Shown here in pieces: positions 41,512 to 47,722 of a stretch of DNA of 47,722 bases. The position numbers were made by a program, and so were the translations under genes. The stretch is from an uncultured Bacteroidales bacterium (GTDB lineage Bacteria; Bacteroidota; Bacteroidia; Bacteroidales; Paludibacteraceae), in contig ONEZ01000016.1 in the NCBI GenBank assembly GCA_900316995.1, positions 1 through 47,722 of the forward strand, written 5' to 3'. Position 1 is the stretch's first letter; each line of letters begins with the position of its first letter. The notes beneath the pieces are model-generated. The model made no database searches. It worked only from the letters and a program-made list of their open reading frames with translations, and had not been told where the DNA came from.

Positions 41512-42954
41512 ATGAAAAAGATTATTTCAATTGTATTAGTTTTAGCGGCAGTGGTTCTATTCTCCTGCACCGCCACAGGAAAGAAGTACGATATTCATAT
41601 AACATCGCCAGTGCAGTCAGACAGCCTGTACCTTAGCAGATACTATTTAGGTAACGTGCGTGTAATTGACTCCACACGCCTTGTCAAGGGAGAGGCGCAC
41701 TTTAAGGGAGATTTGAAGCAAGGTATATACATTTTAGCCTTCCCGGATGGTAACTACGTTGATCTTCTTGTGGGTGACAAGAAAAACATCAAGGTAAAAC
41801 TTGACACCGCCAATATGCCGTATAACGTTAAATTTGAGAAGGGCAGTGAGCAGGAGGCGTTCTATAATTACTCCATGGAGTATTTTGAGATGAAACGCCG
41901 CATCCGTGAGATTGGCGGAATGGCAATGGCTGACACCACGGCAGAGGCGCATAAGCGATTCAATGATGAGGTTAAAGAAATTATTGACCGTCAGAAACTT
42001 AAGGTTGACAGTCTAAAAAAGAAATTTCCCAATAAAATGATAAGTGTTTTTTTGGAAGGTTTGAATATGCCTGAGCCTGACACGCTTAAACTGCCAGAGG
42101 GTTGCACTAACCCTGATTCAGTCCAGAGAGCATATTATAACTCATTTTATCATGAGCATTTCTTAGATAACATTGACCTCGGCGATGAGAGGGTATATTA
42201 CACCCCTTACATAGGTCAGAGGCTTGAACTATACCTCAGCCGTGTGCTGGAGCAGCGATATGACACCATAGTGCCTCATGCAGTGAAAATGCTTGAGAAG
42301 AGTGCCGCCTCTGACTCTGCAAACAGAGTAATGGCAAGTTATTTGCTATATTACACCACCAGATTTGATATTCCTGGATTCTTTGAGGAGCGTAAGATTA
42401 TGGGGCTTGATAACCTAATGGTGGAACTCAATGACCGCTACTATTCCACACCTAAGGCAGCAGGCGTTGACTCTGCTGTTATTAAAAAAGTGGCAAACAA
42501 GGCTAAGCAGATTCGTAACTGCATGATTGGCGATACAGCCCGAAATATACCAGTGGCTACACTTGATGGTGAGTATCACAAGCTTTATGACTTCTCAGGA
42601 ACTGATTACACCATATTTGTGCTGTATGAACCAGATTGTGACCATTGCAAGGTGCGTTTGCCAAAGGTGGCTGAATTTTGCAAGATTCCACCTTTGCAGG
42701 GCAGGGTTAAAGGTGTGGCTCTTTGCATGACAGATGATAAGGAGAAGATGGAGCGGTTTATTTCTGAGCGTAATACCGCAAATCTCATCAATGTATGGGA
42801 CCCGGAGCGTATATCAGAGTACTGGAACAAGTATGATACATCAGAAACCCCTATGATTGTGGTTATAGACAAAGACCACCGCATCGTGGCTCGCAACATA
42901 GAACCAGAGCAACTCTTCCAGTGGATAACATTGGATGATCTTTTGAAACAGTAA
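41512..42954 (+). CDS. DUF4369-type lipoprotein with C-terminal thioredoxin-fold domain
   Basis: I chose ATG 41512 (MKKIISIVLVLAAVVLFSC), because the longer frame runs through repeat sequence; the product is 480 residues. It has a lipoprotein signal with Cys19 and a DUF4369-like beta domain (YDIHITSPVQSDSLYLSRYY, ILAFPDGNYVDLLV). A helical DUF5106-like middle follows, and a thioredoxin/TlpA-like domain at about residues 335-475 carries the redox motif CDHC in LYEPDCDHCKVRLPK. Such proteins are extracytoplasmic thiol-disulfide oxidoreductases in Bacteroidota. Substrates are unknown. It is followed by a hairpin cluster. Confidence 0.87.
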   Translation: MKKIISIVLVLAAVVLFSCTATGKKYDIHITSPVQSDSLYLSRYYLGNVRVIDSTRLVKGEAHFKGDLKQGIYILAFPDGNYVDLLVGDKKNIKVKLDTANMPYNVKFEKGSEQEAFYNYSMEYFEMKRRIREIGGMAMADTTAEAHKRFNDEVKEIIDRQKLKVDSLKKKFPNKMISVFLEGLNMPEPDTLKLPEGCTNPDSVQRAYYNSFYHEHFLDNIDLGDERVYYTPYIGQRLELYLSRVLEQRYDTIVPHAVKMLEKSAASDSANRVMASYLLYYTTRFDIPGFFEERKIMGLDNLMVELNDRYYSTPKAAGVDSAVIKKVANKAKQIRNCMIGDTARNIPVATLDGEYHKLYDFSGTDYTIFVLYEPDCDHCKVRLPKVAEFCKIPPLQGRVKGVALCMTDDKEKMERFISERNTANLINVWDPERISEYWNKYDTSETPMIVVIDKDHRIVARNIEPEQLFQWITLDDLLKQ

Positions 42955-42985
42955 TGTAACCCACTTGCAACGAAGTTGAAACAAA

Positions 42986-43023
42986 AATGAGGAATTTCAG
43001 GGCTTACCCTAAAATTCCTCATT
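42986..43023. terminator. Hairpin 1 between convergent genes
   Basis: A 12-bp perfect stem (AATGAGGAATTT against AAATTCCTCATT) with inner AGGG/CCCT pairing. The outer flanks GAAACAAA and TTTGTTTC extend it imperfectly. It is probably a terminator for the 41512 gene. Confidence 0.7.
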
Positions 43024-43041
43024 TGCTTTGTTTCATATATC

Positions 43042-43074
43042 AAAAATCACCATACATTTGTATTGTGATTTTTT
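43042..43074. terminator. Hairpin 2, bidirectional terminator
   Basis: AAAAATCAC against GTGATTTTT with inner ATAC/GTAT pairing; the T-run on one side and A-run on the other allow use from both strands. Confidence 0.75.
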
Positions 43075-43099
43075 CATAGTATTTGATTTTAAGGTTAGT

Positions 43100-43134
43100 A
43101 AATAGGGAGAGGCTTAGCGAAGCCCTCCCTATTT
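43100..43134. repeat. Hairpin 3
   Basis: AAATAGGGAG and GGCT pair with AGCC and CTCCCTATTT around a short loop TAGCGA. It shares its last bases with hairpin 4. Confidence 0.7.
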
Positions 43135-43163
43135 CAATTTAAGACGAAAGTCTTAAATTGAAA
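43132..43163. repeat. Hairpin 4, perfect 14-bp stem with GAAA tetraloop
   Basis: TTTCAATTTAAGAC, loop GAAA, GTCTTAAATTGAAA. The GNRA-type loop makes it very stable as RNA on the plus strand. A weaker hairpin (TTAATGAG/CTCCTTAA) follows before the stop of the next gene. Confidence 0.75.
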
Positions 43164-43200
43164 TTATCCTTCTTTAATGAGGCTTCGCTCCTTAATCCTC

Positions 43201-44664
43201 TTACTTCTTCTTAACTGGCTCTGATGTGAGATCCACACCAAGTTTCTGGAATATCTTGCGGTCCACCTCGCTAAGCATTACGCTGGTGTGAACCTGACAT
43301 CCTTTTAGTTTAGGCAGTTGTTCCAAGGCACTCTTGCAGTTGTTATCGCTGAGGCTGAGCATGGCGAGTGCCACAAGCACCTCATCTGTGTGCAGGCGTG
43401 GATTCCCTCCATGAAGATAGCTGACCTTCATATTCTGAATGGGTTCTATCATCTGTGCGGGAATAAGTTTCACATCGTGGTCTATGCCTGCTAAGTATTT
43501 GCAGGCGTTGAGTATGAGTGCCGCGCTGGCGCCAAGCAGTGATGTTGTTTTTGATGTGATGATAGTGCCGTCGGCAAGCTGAATGGCGGCAGAAGGCATA
43601 CCAGTCTGCTCTGCACGCTCCTTAGCTATTGCCACAATAGGACGGTTGGCAGGAGAAATCTTAGCCTGCTGCATAAGCAGCTTTATTTTGTTAAGCTCGT
43701 TCTCCTTTGCCTTGCCCTCTGCAAAGCGTCCAAGGGTGGTGTAGTAGCGGCGTATAATCTCCTGATTAGATGCTTCACAGCATGCGGCATCATCAAAGAT
43801 GCAGAAACCAGCCATATTAACGCCCATGTCTGTGGGTGATTTGTATGGGTTCTCTCCATAGATGCCCTCAAAAATGGCGTTAAGCACAGGGAATATCTCA
43901 ATGTCACGGTTATAGTTGACGGTGGTCTTGCCATACGCCTCAAGATGGAACGGGTCTATCATGTTCACATCATTGAGGTCTGCGGTGGCAGCCTCGTAGG
44001 CTATGTTAACTGGATGCTTGAGCGGCAGGTTCCATACAGGGAAAGTCTCAAATTTGGCGTAACCCGCCTTAATCCCTTTTTTATTATCCTGATAGAGCTG
44101 GCTCAGGCATACAGCCATCTTGCCACTGCCCGGACCAGGTGCTGTAATAACCACAAGCGGACGGGTAGTCTCCACGTAGTCATTTTTGCCAAACCCTTCA
44201 TCGGAGTCAATTAGCTCCACATTATGCGGGTAACCTTCTATTGTATAGTGATAGTAGGCCTTGATATTCAGCCTGCCAAGGCGGTCATGGAACATCTTGG
44301 CGCTATCTTGTCCTGTGAAGTGTGTTATTACCACTGAGTTTACACTCAGTCCACGGCTTTCAAACTCATTTATCAGACGCAGAACGTCATCATCGTATGT
44401 TATTCCTAAATCGCCTCTTACCTTATTCTTCTCAATATCAACTGCACTTATAACCACCACAATCTCAGCTTCATCACGCAGCTGCATAAGCATTTTTAAT
44501 TTGCTGTCCGGCTGAAATCCAGGCAGCACACGGCTTGCGTGATAGTCATCAAAGAGCTTACCGCCAAACTCCAGGTAGAGTTTACCGTGGAATTTGGCTA
44601 TACGCTCCTTAATGTGCTCAGATTGTATTCTGATATACTTGTCGTTATCAAAACCGCACTTCAT
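43201..44664 (-). CDS. DUF1846 family protein
   Basis: This 487-residue protein of the DUF1846 family starts MKCGFDNDKYIRIQSEHIKERI. Family stretches include FGGKLFDDYHASRVLPGF, VVITHFTGQDSAKMF, the P-loop-like APGPGSGKMAVCLSQLY near residue 180, and FCIFDDAACCEASNQEIIRRYY. Members are soluble and conserved in Firmicutes and Bacteroidota, with structures known but function not established; the glycine-rich loop suggests nucleotide or phosphate binding. It lies 13 bp downstream of the hydrolase gene on the same strand. The C-terminus ends KKK. Confidence 0.92.
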   Translation of the reverse strand: MKCGFDNDKYIRIQSEHIKERIAKFHGKLYLEFGGKLFDDYHASRVLPGFQPDSKLKMLMQLRDEAEIVVVISAVDIEKNKVRGDLGITYDDDVLRLINEFESRGLSVNSVVITHFTGQDSAKMFHDRLGRLNIKAYYHYTIEGYPHNVELIDSDEGFGKNDYVETTRPLVVITAPGPGSGKMAVCLSQLYQDNKKGIKAGYAKFETFPVWNLPLKHPVNIAYEAATADLNDVNMIDPFHLEAYGKTTVNYNRDIEIFPVLNAIFEGIYGENPYKSPTDMGVNMAGFCIFDDAACCEASNQEIIRRYYTTLGRFAEGKAKENELNKIKLLMQQAKISPANRPIVAIAKERAEQTGMPSAAIQLADGTIITSKTTSLLGASAALILNACKYLAGIDHDVKLIPAQMIEPIQNMKVSYLHGGNPRLHTDEVLVALAMLSLSDNNCKSALEQLPKLKGCQVHTSVMLSEVDRKIFQKLGVDLTSEPVKKK

Positions 44665-44677
44665 ACGTTCCTAAATG

Positions 44678-45907
44678 TTATTTCTTAATTATAATTCTAC
44701 GATATACCTCATTGCTGCTTGTAAGCACAAGTATGTATCTGCCTGCGCTAATTGATGACATGTCAATAACACCCTCTGTGTAACCTGTGCTAACTGTTAC
44801 GCCTGCCATGTTAATTATAGAGTAGTTACCTTCCATGTTAACATTTGCCATACTCTCTACTGGGTTAGGATATATATCAAGGCTTTGAGAGTCTGCTGTG
44901 GCCTCGTTTGCCGCCACGTGCTGGTCAAAAAGAAAGTCGCCTACAACGTCATAAATGTTATATCCAAGAGCGGCCATGTCTTCAACCAGGGAATGGTCCG
45001 CTTTAGAAACAATATAGAACCTGTCATGAGGGTCGCTCTCCCAGTCATACATTATTATTTGTTTGTCAGCATCCTGGTCTTCGTTTAGAATAGTGACCTT
45101 GGGCACTCTGTTGCCTTGTTTGTTTGCAATATCAAGTGCGAGCGCCCCTATAGGACGGTTATAGAGTCCGCCATCAAATGGAATTATCTGGTCTGTCTTA
45201 CTGTGAATTATAAGTGTAGGCAGTTTGTAGGATGAGGGAACCTCTACTCCTTTTGATACAAAACCGCTTAAAGAAGCAATTTTGGTAATATTCTCAGGGG
45301 TGTTAAAGCCTAAATCGTATGCCAAGGCACCACCAAGAGAGCAACCTACTATATGTATTTTTGTTTTTGCGTTATCTCTATTGAAGATTATAAGGTTGTT
45401 AATGAAGTTCCTGTCATTAACATCCTTGTTTATCTGTATCCTGTCTTCATCTAAGAAGTGCTTGAACTGAGGATATTGTTTAACAAACAATTCTAAATAT
45501 GTCTTTGATATACCAAGGGCTGTACACAAGTCATCAATTGTAATATATACATTTGCTCCCCATGCGCTTTTCTCCAAAGCTTGTTTAAGGTCACCCATCT
45601 CTGGCTGAAACGTCTTTATCATGTCCAAAAGTTCAAGCAAAGTTGCATCCTGCTCAGACAGCGCCTGTGGCATAACAACAGTGCATTTATTTTTGTTTGC
45701 AAAGTTTTGCATGGCGGTGGCATCGTAATCGTCGTATGTTTCACCAAGGCCGTGCAGAAGGAACACCACTTCATTATTGTATGTGGTGGGCTCATAAATT
45801 GCATACGTCCTGTCACGTCCGTCAATTGTAACATTTTCAATAGTTCTTGCATACAGGCCTGCCACTGTAAGCAGTGCGGCTAATGTTATAAGTGAAAGTC
45901 TTTTCAT
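44678..45907 (-). CDS. T9SS-secreted alpha/beta-hydrolase (esterase), copy 1
   Basis: This 409-residue LpqC/polyhydroxybutyrate-depolymerase-like esterase has a signal peptide (MKRLSLITLAALLTVAGLYA). The oxyanion strand is VVFLLHGLGETYDDY, the nucleophile Ser lies in VGCSLGGALAY, the Asp in HSKTDQIIPFDG and the His in SKADHSLVED, so the triad is complete. The type A T9SS domain covers the last 70 residues (LDIYPNPVESMANVNMEG, GRYILVLTSSNEVYRRIIIKK). It should act outside the cell on ester-linked material such as feruloyl or acetyl esters of glycans; the true substrate is unknown. It is 35 bp downstream of its paralogue at 45943. Confidence 0.9.
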   Translation of the reverse strand: MKRLSLITLAALLTVAGLYARTIENVTIDGRDRTYAIYEPTTYNNEVVFLLHGLGETYDDYDATAMQNFANKNKCTVVMPQALSEQDATLLELLDMIKTFQPEMGDLKQALEKSAWGANVYITIDDLCTALGISKTYLELFVKQYPQFKHFLDEDRIQINKDVNDRNFINNLIIFNRDNAKTKIHIVGCSLGGALAYDLGFNTPENITKIASLSGFVSKGVEVPSSYKLPTLIIHSKTDQIIPFDGGLYNRPIGALALDIANKQGNRVPKVTILNEDQDADKQIIMYDWESDPHDRFYIVSKADHSLVEDMAALGYNIYDVVGDFLFDQHVAANEATADSQSLDIYPNPVESMANVNMEGNYSIINMAGVTVSTGYTEGVIDMSSISAGRYILVLTSSNEVYRRIIIKK

Positions 45908-45942
45908 AAGCTGTAATGTTTGTTGAGTTTATATTATGCACA

Positions 45943-47157
45943 TCATTTTTTTATAAACTTGCTTTTTTCTGTCGCTCCGTCTCTACTAATAAGGTCAATA
46001 ATGTAAATTCCTTTTGCGAGAGATGATACATTTACTGTGTTGTTGTTTACCGCTAAACGGAATGTACGCCCTGCAAGGCTGGTTACCATGGCACTTGTGA
46101 ATTCCGCATCGGAGGCTATGTTAAGTGCGTCTGCCACTGGATTAGGGTAGATTGACACAGAGGTTGTAACGCTCTCCTTGGTACTTACATCAGTGTCAAA
46201 CAGGAAATCTCCTATTATATTGAATATCTTAAGTCCGTGGTTGCCCTCAAGCACGTGGGAGGCGTTGCTGATGGAATAGAATGTCACAGTTGGTGATTCT
46301 TTCCACTCAGTAAGAGTCACTTTGTTTTGGTTCAGTGTTGTCACCTCCGGCTCGGAGTGGGTGTTTGCGGCGGCTATTTCATTTACAATGTCTTCTATAG
46401 GGCGGTTAATCAGCCCGCCGGTGTATGTCACAACATCGTCTGTCTTGCTGTGGAAGACAAGCGTTGGCAGATTGTATCCTTTGGGGACTGACACCCCTTT
46501 AGATAGAAAGCCGCTCAATGAAACTAATTTTTTTACGTTGCTGTAGCTTGAAAAGGCGTAGTTGTACGACATGGCTCCACCCAGTGACAAGCCTGTTACA
46601 TAAACCTGCTGGTTATCAATGTTTAGTCCCTTTTCGTTTTTTAGCGTATATGATAGATTGTTGAACGCCTCTCTTATGAATTTAGCATCATTTACGTTCT
46701 TGTTTATCTGTATCTTTCCTGCGTTGTAGTATGTAGGTGCATATTGCTGTATTAGAGCCTGAGTGTTGGCGTCAAGGTCACTTATGCGTATGTAGGCGTT
46801 AGCACCCCATGCGCTCTTCTTCAGCTCATTTGCAAAATTAGGGTTTGCCACGTTAAGTAGGGCAAGCAGTGTCTGATCCTGCTCAGGCAAAGCCTGCGGC
46901 ACCATAACAGCGCAGTGGTATGTGTTTGCCATACCTTTTGCCTCGCTTGTGTAGAATGAGGTGTTGTAGCCTCCGATACCATGTAGTAGTATCACTAAGG
47001 GTAGGTTATCACCGTCTTGTGCTGTTTCAGGCAGGTAATATATATACTTGCGCGCAAGTCCGTCGCAAGTAATATTAACAGGGCCTAAATAGCTTGCCGC
47101 CATCGATGCCACCATAGCGGCTGATATTGCAAACAGGGTGAGTATAGTCTTTTTCAT
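45943..47157 (-). CDS. T9SS-secreted alpha/beta-hydrolase (esterase), copy 2
   Basis: This 404-residue paralogue of the 44678 protein has a signal peptide (MKKTILTLFAISAAMVASMA). The nucleophile Ser lies in VTGLSLGGAMSY, the Asp in HSKTDDVVTY and the His in NASHVLEG. The T9SS domain (IYPNPVADALNIASDAEF, LAKGIYIIDLISRDGATEK) is much closer to that of the partial protein at 47266 than to copy 1. It is the first gene of a likely operon with copy 1 and DUF1846. A TAACTTTGC box ends only four bases before its ATG. Confidence 0.9.
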   Translation of the reverse strand: MKKTILTLFAISAAMVASMAASYLGPVNITCDGLARKYIYYLPETAQDGDNLPLVILLHGIGGYNTSFYTSEAKGMANTYHCAVMVPQALPEQDQTLLALLNVANPNFANELKKSAWGANAYIRISDLDANTQALIQQYAPTYYNAGKIQINKNVNDAKFIREAFNNLSYTLKNEKGLNIDNQQVYVTGLSLGGAMSYNYAFSSYSNVKKLVSLSGFLSKGVSVPKGYNLPTLVFHSKTDDVVTYTGGLINRPIEDIVNEIAAANTHSEPEVTTLNQNKVTLTEWKESPTVTFYSISNASHVLEGNHGLKIFNIIGDFLFDTDVSTKESVTTSVSIYPNPVADALNIASDAEFTSAMVTSLAGRTFRLAVNNNTVNVSSLAKGIYIIDLISRDGATEKSKFIKK

Positions 47158-47161
47158 AGTG

Positions 47162-47169
47162 CAAAGTTA
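47162..47169 (-). promoter_or_regulatory. Possible -7 box immediately before the esterase ATG
   Basis: The minus strand reads TAACTTTG followed by C, 4 bases before the ATG at 47157. If used, the mRNA would be almost leaderless. The nearest upstream TTTG has a 23-bp spacing. Confidence 0.45.
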
Positions 47170-47204
47170 AGGATTTTTATCACATAACCTTGCAAAAATC
47201 GTAT

Positions 47205-47236
47205 GAAAAAAAGAAAGCCGCCATTTGGCAGCTTTC
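47205..47236 (-). terminator. Terminator of the partial T9SS gene
   Basis: The stem GAAAGCTGCC against GGCGGCTTTC (minus-strand sense, one mismatch) is followed by TTTTTTT. It lies 30 bp after the stop at 47266. Confidence 0.8.
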
Positions 47237-47265
47237 TCTTCTTTTCTCAGATATAAACGGAGTTA

Positions 47266-47721
47266 CTACTTTTTAATAAACTTAGCCTTTTCTGTTGCGC
47301 CATTCTCACTCACAAGGTCTATGATGTAAAGACCTTTGGCAAGTGAGCCTACAGCAATCTTGTTGTTGCTAATGGTAAAGAACATTGTCTGACCTGCAAG
47401 GTTTGTAATAGTTGCACTGTCATACTCAGTGTCGCTCTGGATGTTGAGTTCGTCTGCTACAGGGTTAGGATATATTGCAAACTCTGATGCGTTGCTCTTC
47501 TCTTCTGCTACCGCTGTTGCGCAGGCGTCAATGAGTTTCTTACCTGAGATAGGCTGTGTGGAAATCTCCACTGTGTTATTGCCGTTATCATAGAGGTAAA
47601 CTTTCCTGGTTCCGGCAGGAATTACAAACTTACCGCTTCCTGAAGGAGAAAGTGTGGCGTGTGTTACACCTTCAACCACATTGCCTGCTGTAGCCATGTA
47701 CTGCACACCAGCCACTCCGTG
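47266..47721 (-). CDS. C-terminal part of a T9SS-secreted protein (5' end off the window)
   Basis: The frame stays open to the right window edge, so only the last 150 or so residues are visible. A beta-rich stretch (GSGKFVIPAGTRKVYLYDNG) is followed by a linker and a type A T9SS domain (FAIYPNPVADELNIQSD, LAKGLYIIDLVSENGATEK, KFIKK). The sorting domain is nearly the same as that of the esterase at 45943, so it may belong to the same recently duplicated set. The catalytic or binding part is not in view. Confidence 0.85.
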   Translation of the reverse strand, partial: HGVAGVQYMATAGNVVEGVTHATLSPSGSGKFVIPAGTRKVYLYDNGNNTVEISTQPISGKKLIDACATAVAEEKSNASEFAIYPNPVADELNIQSDTEYDSATITNLAGQTMFFTISNNKIAVGSLAKGLYIIDLVSENGATEKAKFIKK

Positions 47722-47722
47722 A

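Noticed and set aside
1-47722. tRNA, rRNA, riboswitch or phage genes
   Set aside because: I read the gaps for cloverleaf-like or known riboswitch core sequence and found none; no capsid, integrase or transposase protein is present.

Overview
The window looks like a chromosomal piece of an uncultured gut- or rumen-type Bacteroidales (phylum Bacteroidota). The grounds are promoters of the TTTG-N20-TAnnTTTG type, type IX secretion (T9SS) C-terminal sorting domains, FISUMP-type lipoproteins, an outer-membrane beta-barrel protein, a PIN-family toxin-antitoxin style and a flavobacterial-type tyrosine ammonia-lyase. No rRNA, tRNA, CRISPR array, integrase, transposase or replication origin was seen.

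Region 1 (1-15.5 kb) is accessory. It holds blocks of large secreted surface proteins with nearly identical signal-peptide coding sequence (2041 and 10141), a 1491-residue T9SS beta-helix protein (3840), small cysteine-rich secreted proteins ending in a PLD motif, a hydrophobic stretch and basic residues (2-415, cut by the window edge, and 8325), and a pair of unrecognised paralogous P-loop-like cytosolic proteins (8776, 9629). Two PIN-domain toxin-antitoxin pairs (948-1582 and 13057-13667) and an AlbA_2/Schlafen-like regulator (13840) are interspersed. The last is carried on a segment with a near-identical long hairpin at each end.

Region 2 (15.5-27.1 kb) is mostly housekeeping and cell-surface genes: topA, a fatty-acid-type AMP-binding CoA ligase behind an XRE-cupin regulator with a four-helix-bundle gene lodged between them, then three lipoproteins, a TPM-domain membrane protein and an outer-membrane beta-barrel protein.

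Region 3 (27.1-39.65 kb) is a single leftward biosynthetic operon resembling aryl polyene/flexirubin clusters: tyrosine ammonia-lyase, LpxL-type acyltransferase, two hotdog dehydratases, a ketosynthase fused to a second thiolase-fold half, a ketosynthase, a cysteine-less ketosynthase-like partner, one ACP, a small DMT flippase-like protein, a DPM1-like glycosyltransferase, an MMPL exporter-PlsC acyltransferase fusion with a truncated methyltransferase-like tail, and a PaaK-type CoA ligase. The inferred route is tyrosine to p-coumarate, activation, polyene extension on ACP, then attachment to a lipid and export to the outer membrane. No ketoreductase, second ACP, LolA-like protein or dialkylresorcinol genes (DarA/DarB) are in the window.

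Region 4 (39.7 kb to end) holds menA divergent from the operon, a CPBP protease, a thioredoxin-fold lipoprotein, a dense cluster of hairpins between convergent genes, DUF1846, two tandem T9SS-secreted alpha/beta-hydrolases and the C-terminal end of another T9SS protein.

A theme running through regions 2-4 is short intergenic repeats (8-bp AAACTCCT and GATTCACC units, 7-bp TTGACAG/TTGACAT units, CGTCATSCTGAG palindromes) that lie at gene 3' ends, often supplying the stop codon and sometimes the last residues.
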